Source: JBBIOI01 sp037443425 (GTDB lineage: Bacteria > Desulfobacterota > BSN033 > UBA1163). From it: 22,554 bases of DNA. The notes beneath the pieces were generated by a model. That model was not told where the DNA came from and ran no database searches. It saw nothing but the letters and a program-made list of their open reading frames with translations. This document shows positions 1 through 7,775 of the stretch, piece after piece; the stretch's first letter is position 1; each line of letters starts with the position of its first letter. The stretch covers positions 1 through 22,554 of the forward strand of contig JBBIOI010000052.1 in the NCBI GenBank assembly GCA_037443425.1, given 5' to 3'. A program made the translations under genes and the position numbers.

Positions 1-104
1 GATATAAGAGAAGCAGATAAAGCTCCCACCAATGCTATCACACTCCCCCCTCCAGGTGTAGGACTATCCTTTGCTACATCTTCTAAGAATTGCCTTATAT
101 CCAT
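1..104 (-). CDS. fchA: Formimidoyltetrahydrofolate cyclodeaminase, N-terminal fragment (runs off the window)
   Basis: Only the first 34 codons or so are in the window. The reading frame opens with ATG at 104 and soon gives SPTPGGGSVIALVGALSAS. This is the signature start of the cyclodeaminase family (the C-terminal half of mammalian FTCD), where PGGGS lies in the folate-binding region. A strong Shine-Dalgarno (GGGAGG) lies a few bases upstream. The family converts 5-formimino-THF to 5,10-methenyl-THF and ammonia, the step that follows the transferase encoded 22 bases upstream in the same operon. Here the two activities are separate genes, not a fused FTCD. The C-terminus cannot be assessed. 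Confidence 0.88.
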   Translation of the reverse strand, partial: MDIRQFLEDVAKDSPTPGGGSVIALVGALSASLI

Positions 105-126
105 TTTACCTCCCTTGGATAAGAAT

Positions 127-1023
127 CTATTCAAATTCTAAGATTCTCTTCTCTATTACCTGATGGATTGAAAAATCGGGATCTCCCAGATATGTCTGAA
201 CAATATTTTCTAAGGCATCAAGGGGTATCAACCCAATGATTTCTGAACCTACTATCTCTATCCCCTTTTCAGCTGCTTCTCTCTTAATAAACTCATATAC
301 CTTTGGAATATTTGTAACCTTGTAATTGGTTAGATTCATTGAAACTTGAACCATTCCTCTTTCTTTAAGTTCAACACCCATTGCCCTTACATGAGGGAAC
401 CCTCCATCTTTGAATCTCACCTTTTTAGCCATCTCTTTTGCAAGATATATATCATTCGTTTTAAGATTTATATTATATGCAATGAGAGGGAAACGTGCAC
501 CAACGATTGATGCACCTGATTTTGCATTGAAGATTGTAGGCCCTTCATCTGGTTTCCAAAGCGGATCTTCTAATTTGGCTTTTAAACCCTCATATTCACC
601 TTTTCGAATGGCTGGAAGCTCTCTCCTATCGGGTGAAGTTGCTGCTTCTTCATAGAAAAAAACTGGTATACCTTTTTTCCCAAGCTCCTTCCCAAATTCT
701 CTTGCAATTCTTACTGCTTCCTCCATTTCCATTCCAAGAATAGGGACAAATGGAACAACATCCACTGCCCCAATTCGAGGATGTCCGCCTTTGTGTTGCC
801 TCATATCTATTAAATCAATTGCCCTTAAAGCCATTGCGAGGGCTGCTTCTTTAACATCGTTTGGTTCGCCAATAAATGTAAACACAGTTCTATTATGGTC
901 TGCATCAGAAGAAATATCCAGAAGTTTTACTTTTGAATGTCTTCTTATCTCATTTGCAATAATCTTTATTTTATCTTTATCTCTTCCTTCACTAATATTC
1001 GGAACACATTCGAGAAGTTTCAT
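127..1023 (-). CDS. ftcD: Glutamate formimidoyltransferase
   Basis: This 298-residue protein matches the transferase half of FTCD. It moves the formimino group of N-formimino-glutamate to tetrahydrofolate and releases glutamate, the last carbon step of histidine breakdown. The N-terminus MKLLECVPNISEGRD is a family hallmark. The motif GGHPRIGAVDVVPF (about residues 79-92) carries the histidine (H81) that corresponds to the proposed catalytic His. Length is right for a stand-alone transferase. It lies 16 bases after hutI and 22 bases before the cyclodeaminase gene, so it is almost certainly co-transcribed with both. The Shine-Dalgarno is weak. The pathway therefore uses the THF-dependent route, not HutG or HutF hydrolases. 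Confidence 0.95.
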   Translation of the reverse strand: MKLLECVPNISEGRDKDKIKIIANEIRRHSKVKLLDISSDADHNRTVFTFIGEPNDVKEAALAMALRAIDLIDMRQHKGGHPRIGAVDVVPFVPILGMEMEEAVRIAREFGKELGKKGIPVFFYEEAATSPDRRELPAIRKGEYEGLKAKLEDPLWKPDEGPTIFNAKSGASIVGARFPLIAYNINLKTNDIYLAKEMAKKVRFKDGGFPHVRAMGVELKERGMVQVSMNLTNYKVTNIPKVYEFIKREAAEKGIEIVGSEIIGLIPLDALENIVQTYLGDPDFSIHQVIEKRILEFE

Positions 1024-1039
1024 TGTTATCTACTCTATA

Positions 1040-2308
1040 TTAATTCTTAATCGAATTATTATATACTATTTGACCTTTTTTTATAACTATCTCCACATGA
1101 TCAACTCCAAAATGATATGGGAAATATTTATAATTCGGTATATCCAATATAATCAAATCAGCATTTTTGCCAATATCAAGAGAGCCAATCTCTTTTTCCC
1201 TATCAATAGACTTTGCAGCATTAATTGTAACAGCTTTTATTACTTCCTCAGGTGTCATTTTAAACATTGTGCATCCCATGGTCATAATCAGTGGAAGGGA
1301 TTCGGTCATTGAAGAACCTGGATTTAAATCAGTTGCAAGGGCTACTAAAACACCCTTATTTATCATTTCTCTTACAGGCGGAAACTTACTCATTGAAAGA
1401 AAAAAGGTAGCCCCTGGTAGAAGGACAGCAACCACACCCTTTTCAGCTAACATCTTTATTCCCTTTTCACTTATATATTCGAGATGATCTGCAGAAAAGG
1501 CACCCACCTCAGCGGCAAGTTCAGCTCCACCACCAGGAGTCAGCTGATCTGCATGGATTTTAGGTTTGAGTCCGAATCTTTTTCCTGTTTCTAAGATCTT
1601 TCTTGACTCTTCAATCGAGAAAGCCTTTTCTTCACAGAAGACATCACAGAATTCAGCCAGTCTCTCTCTTGCAACTTCTGGAATCATCTCTTCTAAAAGG
1701 AGATTTATATAGGTCTCCCTATTGTTCCTAAATTCCTTAGGAATTGTATGTGCACCCAAAAAGGTGGGAATAATTTCTATGGGATGATCTGACTGCAAAG
1801 CCTTTATGACCCTTAAAATCTTTAACTCGTCATTAAGGTTAAGTCCATAACCACTTTTTGCTTCTATAGTAGTTACACCTTTTGATAACATCCTATCAAG
1901 ACGTCTCTTAGCAAGGGAGAGAAGTTCTTCAAATGATGCCCTTCTGGTTGCCTCAACAGTTGAAAGTATGCCTCCCCCTTTTTCAGCAATCTCAATGTAT
2001 GAAACACCTTTGATCCTCATTTCGAATTCATTCTCCCTCGACCCTGCAAATATGAGATGAGTATGGGGATCTATAAGTCCTGGCATTACTACCTTTCCTC
2101 TGGCGTCTATAGTCTTTCCCATAGGTATTAGGGTAAAATTTTCTGGTAAATCATCGCTCTTTCCTACCCACAGGATTTTACCATCTTTCAGAACAATTGC
2201 ACCATCTCTTATTATTCCTAATCCAGATTCATCCCTTGATGAAGGTGAAAGAGTAAGAAGTTCATTAGCATTCTTTATAATTAGATCTACCTCTATATGT
2301 TCAATCAT
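1040..2308 (-). CDS. hutI: Imidazolonepropionase
   Basis: This 422-residue amidohydrolase-superfamily enzyme hydrolyses 4-imidazolone-5-propanoate to N-formimino-L-glutamate, the third step of histidine degradation. After the small beta domain (residues 1-75) comes MPGLIDPHTHLIFAGSR, with metal-binding H82 and H84 and the substrate-contacting R91. Further on are the HADQLTPGG segment and ATDLNPGSS, which contains the conserved metal/catalytic Asp. Length is normal for HutI. The start is the only ATG that keeps the N-terminal strands, and no clear Shine-Dalgarno precedes it. The gene lies 56 bases after hutH in the operon. Confidence 0.95.
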   Translation of the reverse strand: MIEHIEVDLIIKNANELLTLSPSSRDESGLGIIRDGAIVLKDGKILWVGKSDDLPENFTLIPMGKTIDARGKVVMPGLIDPHTHLIFAGSRENEFEMRIKGVSYIEIAEKGGGILSTVEATRRASFEELLSLAKRRLDRMLSKGVTTIEAKSGYGLNLNDELKILRVIKALQSDHPIEIIPTFLGAHTIPKEFRNNRETYINLLLEEMIPEVARERLAEFCDVFCEEKAFSIEESRKILETGKRFGLKPKIHADQLTPGGGAELAAEVGAFSADHLEYISEKGIKMLAEKGVVAVLLPGATFFLSMSKFPPVREMINKGVLVALATDLNPGSSMTESLPLIMTMGCTMFKMTPEEVIKAVTINAAKSIDREKEIGSLDIGKNADLIILDIPNYKYFPYHFGVDHVEIVIKKGQIVYNNSIKN

Positions 2309-2364
2309 TTGTTATAAGAATAGTATAAGGGAATTTAATTATCTCTATCTAATACCTTTTAGCT

Positions 2365-3906
2365 TTAATTTAATTTCCCAACCTTTTGTTCTACCTCTCT
2401 GAGTAGTCTTCCAGATTCAATAAGATGTTGAATCTCTTTTATATCCTCGAAAAACCTCCTGTCTTCTTTGATCGGAGGAACTTTCTCACGAACCACTCTG
2501 AATGCCCTCTCAACTCCAATACCAGGTCTTAGTGGAAGTAAAAACTCCAACCCCTGAGTCGCACATAGTAGTTCCATCGAAAGTATATGCTCAACATTCT
2601 TTACAATATCCCTTGCCTTTCTTGCTGAAATTGTTCCCATTGACACATGGTCCTCTTTATCAGCCGAGGTAGGGATTGAATCAACACTTGCAGGGTGGGC
2701 AAGAACTTTGTTTTCAGAAACCAGGGAGGCAGCACTCACCTGAACCATCATCAATCCTGAGTGAAGTCCTCCCTCCGAGGTAAGAAATGCAGGAAGACCT
2801 GACAATACGGGGTTCATTAACTTCTCGATCCTTCTTTCCGAGATACTTCCCAACTCAGATATAGCAATCCCCAAAAGGTCCATAGCCAAGGCAACAGGCT
2901 CTCCATGAAAATTCCCACAATTAAGGATCTTTCCTTCCTCAGCAAATATGAGAGGATTATCAGTAGCTGAATTTACTTCTACCTCAAGGACCTTTCGTAC
3001 AAAGGCCAATGAATCCCTAACAGCTCCATGCACCTGCGGAATGCATCGAAGGGAATAGGCATCCTGTATCTTCGGACATAATCTATGAGATTCAGCGATT
3101 TCACTTCCCTGAGAAAGTTTAATAAAATTTCTTGATACTTCGAGATGTCCAGGATATGGACGAACCCTATGTATATCAGGATCAAACGGAGTGAAGGTTC
3201 CTTTAAGTGCCTCAAGTGTACATGCACCTACAATGTCAGCTATTTTACACAGTCTCTCTGCCCTTAGAAGTGTCAAAACACCTAATGCAGTCATTACCTG
3301 TGTTCCATTTATAAGGGCAAGACCCTCTTTTGCCTTTAGGGTAAGCAGCGGAATCCCTGCCTCCTGCATCGCCTTCTTAGCTGACACCTTCCTTCCCTGG
3401 AATATTGCCTCACCCTCTCCAATTAAAACAGAGGCAAGATGGGCCAATGGTGCAAGGTCTCCACTTGCCCCGACAGAACCCTGCTCAGGTATGAGAGGAT
3501 GAACCCCTCGATTTATCATATCCACAAGGGTATTTATTACTTCCATTCTAACGCCTGAATATCCCTTTGCAAGGACATTGACCCTTAGTAACATGATTGC
3601 CCTTGTTGTCTTCTCATCAAAATATGGACCTACACCCACTGAATGGCTACGGATAAGGTTTCTTTGAAGGTCTTCAATCTGAGAATTATCTATCAAACGA
3701 TCTGAAAGTAAACCAAATCCTGTGGTCACTCCATAAATCTTTTGCCCCTGACGAAGTGCCATCTCAATAAAATCTCTTGATCGCCTGACCTTGGACTCAA
3801 CATTTGGGGATATCTCTACAGATACCCTCCCTTCAGCCACTTCAAATACATCTTCCAGTTTCAGATCCTCACCATCAATAACGATTCTTCCCTTCATATT
3901 ACTCAA
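2365..3906 (-). CDS. hutH: Histidine ammonia-lyase
   Basis: This 513-residue protein deaminates L-histidine to trans-urocanate. The Ala-Ser-Gly triplet that cyclises to the MIO cofactor is at residues 147-149 inside GSVGASGDLAPLAH. The conserved active-site Tyr is in YGVTTGFG (Y58), and the ATDNPLIF segment follows in the second half. Length matches the family. The start is probably TTG at 3906, which sits 10 bases after AGGAGA. The in-frame ATG at 3897 (MKGRIV) is possible but would be 19 bases from that Shine-Dalgarno. It follows hutU after about 90 bases and belongs to the same operon. Confidence 0.96.
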   Translation of the reverse strand: MSNMKGRIVIDGEDLKLEDVFEVAEGRVSVEISPNVESKVRRSRDFIEMALRQGQKIYGVTTGFGLLSDRLIDNSQIEDLQRNLIRSHSVGVGPYFDEKTTRAIMLLRVNVLAKGYSGVRMEVINTLVDMINRGVHPLIPEQGSVGASGDLAPLAHLASVLIGEGEAIFQGRKVSAKKAMQEAGIPLLTLKAKEGLALINGTQVMTALGVLTLLRAERLCKIADIVGACTLEALKGTFTPFDPDIHRVRPYPGHLEVSRNFIKLSQGSEIAESHRLCPKIQDAYSLRCIPQVHGAVRDSLAFVRKVLEVEVNSATDNPLIFAEEGKILNCGNFHGEPVALAMDLLGIAISELGSISERRIEKLMNPVLSGLPAFLTSEGGLHSGLMMVQVSAASLVSENKVLAHPASVDSIPTSADKEDHVSMGTISARKARDIVKNVEHILSMELLCATQGLEFLLPLRPGIGVERAFRVVREKVPPIKEDRRFFEDIKEIQHLIESGRLLREVEQKVGKLN

Positions 3907-3997
3907 AAAAAATTTATCTCCTGTCTCCCATATCCTAATTTTTCATCCTTATATCTTTTCTATTGACACTGATTCTTTAATAAATAATGGGAAAAGC

Positions 3998-5713
3998 TTA
4001 CTCACTTTTATAGATTGTTAAACCTGGAATTTTAATCCCCCCTTTCTCTGCTGCTTGAATTGCCTCTTCATAACCAGCTTCTGCGTGTCTCATTATCCCA
4101 GTCCCTGGATCTGTGGTCAATACCCTAAGAAGCCTTCTCTCAGCTTCCTTTGTACCATCAGCCACAACGACCATTCCTGCATGAATTGAGTAACCAATCC
4201 CTACACCTCCACCATGATGAATTGAAACCCAGGTGGCTCCGGCAGCTACATTAATAAGCGCATTTAGTATTGGCCAATCAGCAATAGCATCACTTCCATC
4301 TTTCATTCCTTCAGTTTCTCGGTATGGTGAAGCTACAGAACCGCTATCAAGGTGATCTCTCCCAATAACAATAGGGGCCTTTAATTCTCCCCTTGCAACC
4401 ATATCATTAAAAATCTTTCCAATTTTTGACCTCTGGCCGTAACCTAACCAACAAATCCTTGCAGGGAGTCCTTGAAATTTTACTTTCTCCCTTGCCATTC
4501 GTATCCATCTCACCAATGATTGATCCTCAGGAAATTCTCTTATTATAACTTCATCTGTTTTAAAGATATCTTCTGGATCCCCAGAAAGGGCGGCCCATCT
4601 AAAAGGCCCTTTTCCTTCACAGAATAAAGGTCTTATAAAGGCAGGTACAAATCCAGGAAAACTAAAGGCATCCTTAACTCCTGCCTCATATGCCTGTGCC
4701 CTAATATTATTTCCATAATCAAAAACAATAGATCCTTTCTTTTGAAAATCAAGCATAGCCTTTACATGGATAGCCATTGATTCCATTGCTCTACGAATAT
4801 ACTCTTTTGGATCTTTATTTCTAAGTTCAATAGCCTGTTCAATAGTTAATCCTGCTGGAATATAACCATTTAAGGCATCATGAGCAGACGTCTGATCAGT
4901 GACAAGATCAGGAACAATCCCACGCTTTACGATTTCCGGATGAATCTCGGCCGCATTTCCTATTAGACCGATTGATTTAGGAATTCCTTTTTCTTTTGCA
5001 CTCAATGCAAGAATTAGTGCATCATCAAGATTGTTAACCATCACATCAAGATATCCAGTTTCAAGACGTCGTTTAATCCTGGCTGGGTCCACCTCCACCC
5101 CTAAAAAGACCCCTTCATTCATGGTTGCAGCCAATGGTTGGGCACCTCCCATCCCACCAAGACCTGCTGAAAGGATGAGTCTTCCTTTTAAAGTACCACC
5201 AAAATGTTTTCGTGCTGCTGAGGCAAAGGTTTCATAAGTCCCCTGAAGGATGCCCTGTGTTCCTATATAGATCCAGCTACCAGCTGTCATTTGGCCATAC
5301 ATTGTTAGCCCAAGCTCTTCTAATTCACGAAACTTATCCCAATTTGCCCACTTTGGAACGAGCATAGAGTTGGAAATAAGAACTCGAGGTGCATCTTCAT
5401 GTGTTTTAAATATTCCCACAGGCTTTCCTGACTGAACCAGAAGGGTCTCATCATTTTCTAAATTTTCCAGACATTTTACGAGAAGATGATAGGCCTCCCA
5501 GTTTCTTGCTGCCTTTCCAGAACCTCCGTAAACGATAAGTTCTGAAGGTTTTTCTGCCACTTCTGGATCGAGGTTATTCATGAGCATTCTCAAGACAGCT
5601 TCAGTCTGCCAACTTTTACATCTAAGTTTTACTCCTCGAGGTGCTTTTATTCCAACCTGTATTTCAGTCAGTGTATTAACCTTGTCTTTAATTTCGACTT
5701 TTTTCTCTTCCAT
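3998..5713 (-). CDS. hutU: Urocanate hydratase (urocanase)
   Basis: This 571-residue NAD+-dependent enzyme adds water to urocanate to give 4-imidazolone-5-propanoate. The family N-terminal block KAPRG...CKSWQTEAVLRML is near residues 23-46. The NAD-binding glycine-rich GLGGMGGAQPLAAT and the CWLGYGQR motif are intact; the latter contains the catalytically important Cys (C421, corresponding to Cys410 of the Pseudomonas enzyme). Length is normal, with a short N-terminal extension. It is the first gene of the hut operon, preceded by GGAGA and by a promoter region shared with the divergent GntR gene. Confidence 0.97.
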   Translation of the reverse strand: MEEKKVEIKDKVNTLTEIQVGIKAPRGVKLRCKSWQTEAVLRMLMNNLDPEVAEKPSELIVYGGSGKAARNWEAYHLLVKCLENLENDETLLVQSGKPVGIFKTHEDAPRVLISNSMLVPKWANWDKFRELEELGLTMYGQMTAGSWIYIGTQGILQGTYETFASAARKHFGGTLKGRLILSAGLGGMGGAQPLAATMNEGVFLGVEVDPARIKRRLETGYLDVMVNNLDDALILALSAKEKGIPKSIGLIGNAAEIHPEIVKRGIVPDLVTDQTSAHDALNGYIPAGLTIEQAIELRNKDPKEYIRRAMESMAIHVKAMLDFQKKGSIVFDYGNNIRAQAYEAGVKDAFSFPGFVPAFIRPLFCEGKGPFRWAALSGDPEDIFKTDEVIIREFPEDQSLVRWIRMAREKVKFQGLPARICWLGYGQRSKIGKIFNDMVARGELKAPIVIGRDHLDSGSVASPYRETEGMKDGSDAIADWPILNALINVAAGATWVSIHHGGGVGIGYSIHAGMVVVADGTKEAERRLLRVLTTDPGTGIMRHAEAGYEEAIQAAEKGGIKIPGLTIYKSE

Positions 5714-5750
5714 AAATTCTCCATTTTAAATTAAATAATTTTTAAAAATG

Positions 5751-5795
5751 AATTTATAATGTAAAAAGTCACTTGTCAAGAAAAAATTCTTGACA
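5751..5795 (-). promoter_or_regulatory. Putative hut operon promoter on one arm of a palindrome
   Basis: On the minus strand a perfect TTGACA (plus positions 5774-5779) is followed by TATAAA at 15 bases or TAAATT at 17 bases (around 5751-5758), about 40 bases before the hutU start. The TTGACA is the outer part of one arm of a 22-base palindrome (5774-5795) with arms TGTCAAGAA and TTCTTGACA around AAAA. The -10 assignment is uncertain. Confidence 0.5.
5774..5795. promoter_or_regulatory. 22-base palindrome with back-to-back -35 boxes in the hutU/gntR intergenic region
   Basis: Perfect 9-base arms (5774-5782 and 5787-5795) surround AAAA. Each arm contains a TTGACA hexamer that faces outward, one towards hutU and one towards the GntR gene (5790-5795). 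The symmetry could simply give paired promoters. It could also be an operator through which one regulator controls both units. Which protein binds is not shown by the sequence. Confidence 0.55.
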
Positions 5796-5813
5796 TTTTC
5801 TAAAAATTGTATT

Positions 5814-5828
5814 AATGGTTAAACCATT
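5814..5828. promoter_or_regulatory. Candidate FadR-family operator abutting the regulator start codon
   Basis: A perfect inverted repeat AATGGT-TAA-ACCATT ends one base before the ATG at 5829. Its core (5816-5826) reads TGGTTAAACCA, an exact fit to the TNGTNNNACNA pattern known for FadR-subfamily GntR regulators. Its position suggests that the adjacent GntR/FCD protein represses its own operon. That is inferred from position and motif, not shown. Confidence 0.6.
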
Positions 5829-6548
5829 ATGAAAAACCCTCTGATCGATTTGATTGAACCACCCAAAAAAGAAAGGCTTAACGAAAAGATTATCTCTCAG
5901 ATTAAACAACTAATTCTCTCTAAAAATTTTATGACAGGACAAAGACTCCCGTCAGAAAGGGAATTTGCTAATAAATTGAAGGTGAGTCGGATAGTAATTA
6001 GGGAAGCTTTTAGATCTTTAGAAAATGCTGGTTTAATTGAGATTAAAACAGGGAAAAAGGGTGGTGCCTTTATTACCGACAATCTTCATCTCCCTTTACG
6101 TAATTCGTTTTTTGACCTCCTTAATCACAAAAGGATAGGTCCTTATCATATTCTTGAGACAAGAAAAGCTATAGAAGCAGGTATCATTAAGTTAGTAGTT
6201 AAGAGAATAAAAAAGAGGGATATTAAACGCTTAGAGTCTATCAATAAAAAATTGACCCTTGAATCCCAAAGTGGTCAAAGGATTCGTGAGATAAACGCTC
6301 AGTTTCATATAACCTTGGCTGAGATTTCTGGAAATCCCCTTCTAAAAATAATAATCAAATCTGTCTTTGAAATCCTAAATCATTTACTTCATGATTCTAC
6401 TCGAACCAAAAATTTTATCAAGCATACATATGAGAAACATTTAAATATTATCGATGCATTAAAGAAGAAGGATATAGAATCTTGTGAAAAGGCTATATTT
6501 AAAGATATAGAACATATGAGAAAACTTATAAAATTTAGACAAAAATAA
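5829..6548 (+). CDS. FadR-type GntR family transcriptional regulator (FCD domain)
   Basis: This 239-residue protein has an N-terminal winged helix (PSEREFANKLKVSRIVIREA, then the wing GKKGGAF; residues 41-82) and a helical FCD ligand domain (about 105-235). Conserved FCD residues include H160 in QFH, H204 and H229, which often bind metal. The Asp usual before FH (DxxFH) is Asn here (N156). It is FadR-type, unlike the UTRA-containing HutC repressor expected beside hut genes. It starts an operon with the reductase-like and TRAP genes, 21 bases upstream of the next start. No Shine-Dalgarno precedes the ATG. The nearest TTGACA would put transcription start almost at the ATG, so the mRNA may be leaderless. 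The effector is unknown, perhaps the TRAP substrate or a metabolite of it. Confidence 0.9.
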   Translation: MKNPLIDLIEPPKKERLNEKIISQIKQLILSKNFMTGQRLPSEREFANKLKVSRIVIREAFRSLENAGLIEIKTGKKGGAFITDNLHLPLRNSFFDLLNHKRIGPYHILETRKAIEAGIIKLVVKRIKKRDIKRLESINKKLTLESQSGQRIREINAQFHITLAEISGNPLLKIIIKSVFEILNHLLHDSTRTKNFIKHTYEKHLNIIDALKKKDIESCEKAIFKDIEHMRKLIKFRQK

Positions 6549-6569
6549 ATTTTAATTAAGGAGGGAAAG

Positions 6570-7712
6570 ATGAGTGGTTATCATAAAAGAGAGTTTGAAC
6601 CATTTCCAATGCATAAAATAAAAAGGGTAGATCGTCCTACTATTAAAATCTTGGATGACCAAGTTAAGAGAGTTGATGAAAGAGAAAGTGGTTTTAATAA
6701 AGCACGGCGAGGAGACTATGGACCATTTCTGCAAAGAGAGGTTCAAAGATTTGTTCCAAAACATCCCCTTTCTGGTTCACTCTCATGGATGACAGCATAC
6801 TTAAGAGATGTTGTAGATGGCTTAATAGCAAAACAAAAGGCTCCTTTACCAGAAGATCCAGTGATTTTATCAAGGCATATAAAGGAATTAGCTTATTTTT
6901 TGAGGGCAGATGCAGTAGGCATATGTGAACTTCCTCCTTATGCAGTATATTCACATAGTTTTCCTGATGGGACTCCAATAGAGTTGAATCATAAGTATGC
7001 AATTGGGATCTTGGTTGATCAGGATTGGAGGACAGCAGAGGCTTTTAATGGTCACGATTGGATTAGTAATTCCATGAGTTTCTTAGCATATTCAACCTCA
7101 GCCTTTATCGCCTGTATCATCGCTGATTACATCCGAAGATTAGGTTATCCCGCAAGGGCTCATCATGCAAGGAACTATCAGGTTGTGGTGCCTCCCATAC
7201 TTTTATGGGCAGGTCTTGGAGAAATGTGCAGGATTGGTGATTGCGTGCTTCATCCATTTTTGGGCCCAAGATTCAAAGCTGCTGTTGTAACGACAGACCT
7301 TCCACTTGCCATTGATAAACCAATTGACTTTGGACTTCAAGATTTTTGTTCAAAATGTAAAAAGTGTGCAAGGGAATGTCCATCAGGAGCCATCAGTTTT
7401 GGAGATAAGGTAATGTATAATGGCTATGAACATTGGCATACAGATATTGAAAAATGTACTGCCATGAGGGTAGGTAACCAGAAAGGTGCTGGGTGTGGAA
7501 CATGCATAAAGGTCTGCCCTGCAAATAAACCTTACACCCTATTTCATAGAGCTGTAGGTTGGGCTGTTAGAAATTTTTCGTTTGCAAGAAGTATTGCCGT
7601 ATGGGCAGATGATCTCCTTGGCTATGGAAAACCAAGATATGATAAGAAATGGTGGTTCGATCTCGAAGATGTAGATGGTATATTAAGAATACCCGAAAAA
7701 AAGAATAACTAA
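6570..7712 (+). CDS. Reductive-dehalogenase-like cobalamin/iron-sulfur protein without a TAT signal
   Basis: This 380-residue protein resembles the catalytic (RdhA) subunits of corrinoid reductive dehalogenases. The family-typical block runs through AGLGEMCRIG, LGPRFKAAVVTTDLPL, FCSKCKKCARECPSGAI. The first [4Fe-4S] set is C260, C263, C266, C270 (CX2CX2CX3CP). The second is C296, C309, C312, C316 (CX12CX2CX3CP). Unlike respiratory RdhA proteins it has no twin-arginine leader, and no RdhB membrane anchor gene is next to it, so it is probably cytoplasmic. A strong Shine-Dalgarno (AAGGAGGG) sets the start. It lies between a FadR-type regulator and a TRAP transporter, which suggests that it acts on an imported organic acid. 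True dehalogenase activity is unproven; it could be another B12/Fe-S reductase of this superfamily. Confidence 0.82.
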   Translation: MSGYHKREFEPFPMHKIKRVDRPTIKILDDQVKRVDERESGFNKARRGDYGPFLQREVQRFVPKHPLSGSLSWMTAYLRDVVDGLIAKQKAPLPEDPVILSRHIKELAYFLRADAVGICELPPYAVYSHSFPDGTPIELNHKYAIGILVDQDWRTAEAFNGHDWISNSMSFLAYSTSAFIACIIADYIRRLGYPARAHHARNYQVVVPPILLWAGLGEMCRIGDCVLHPFLGPRFKAAVVTTDLPLAIDKPIDFGLQDFCSKCKKCARECPSGAISFGDKVMYNGYEHWHTDIEKCTAMRVGNQKGAGCGTCIKVCPANKPYTLFHRAVGWAVRNFSFARSIAVWADDLLGYGKPRYDKKWWFDLEDVDGILRIPEKKNN

Positions 7713-7775
7713 TTAAAATAATTCTCCTCTTTAATTATAGAGAAAGACAAAATTTTAAAAGAAAGGAGAAGCAAA

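Noticed and set aside
791..1312. 173-codon plus-strand open frame antisense to the end of hutI and start of ftcD
   Set aside because: It overlaps two well-identified genes, has no Shine-Dalgarno, and its translation looks like antisense of conserved enzymes.
2979..3227. 82-codon frame inside hutH on the same strand
   Set aside because: Out-of-frame shadow of histidine ammonia-lyase with no ribosome binding site and no domain likeness.
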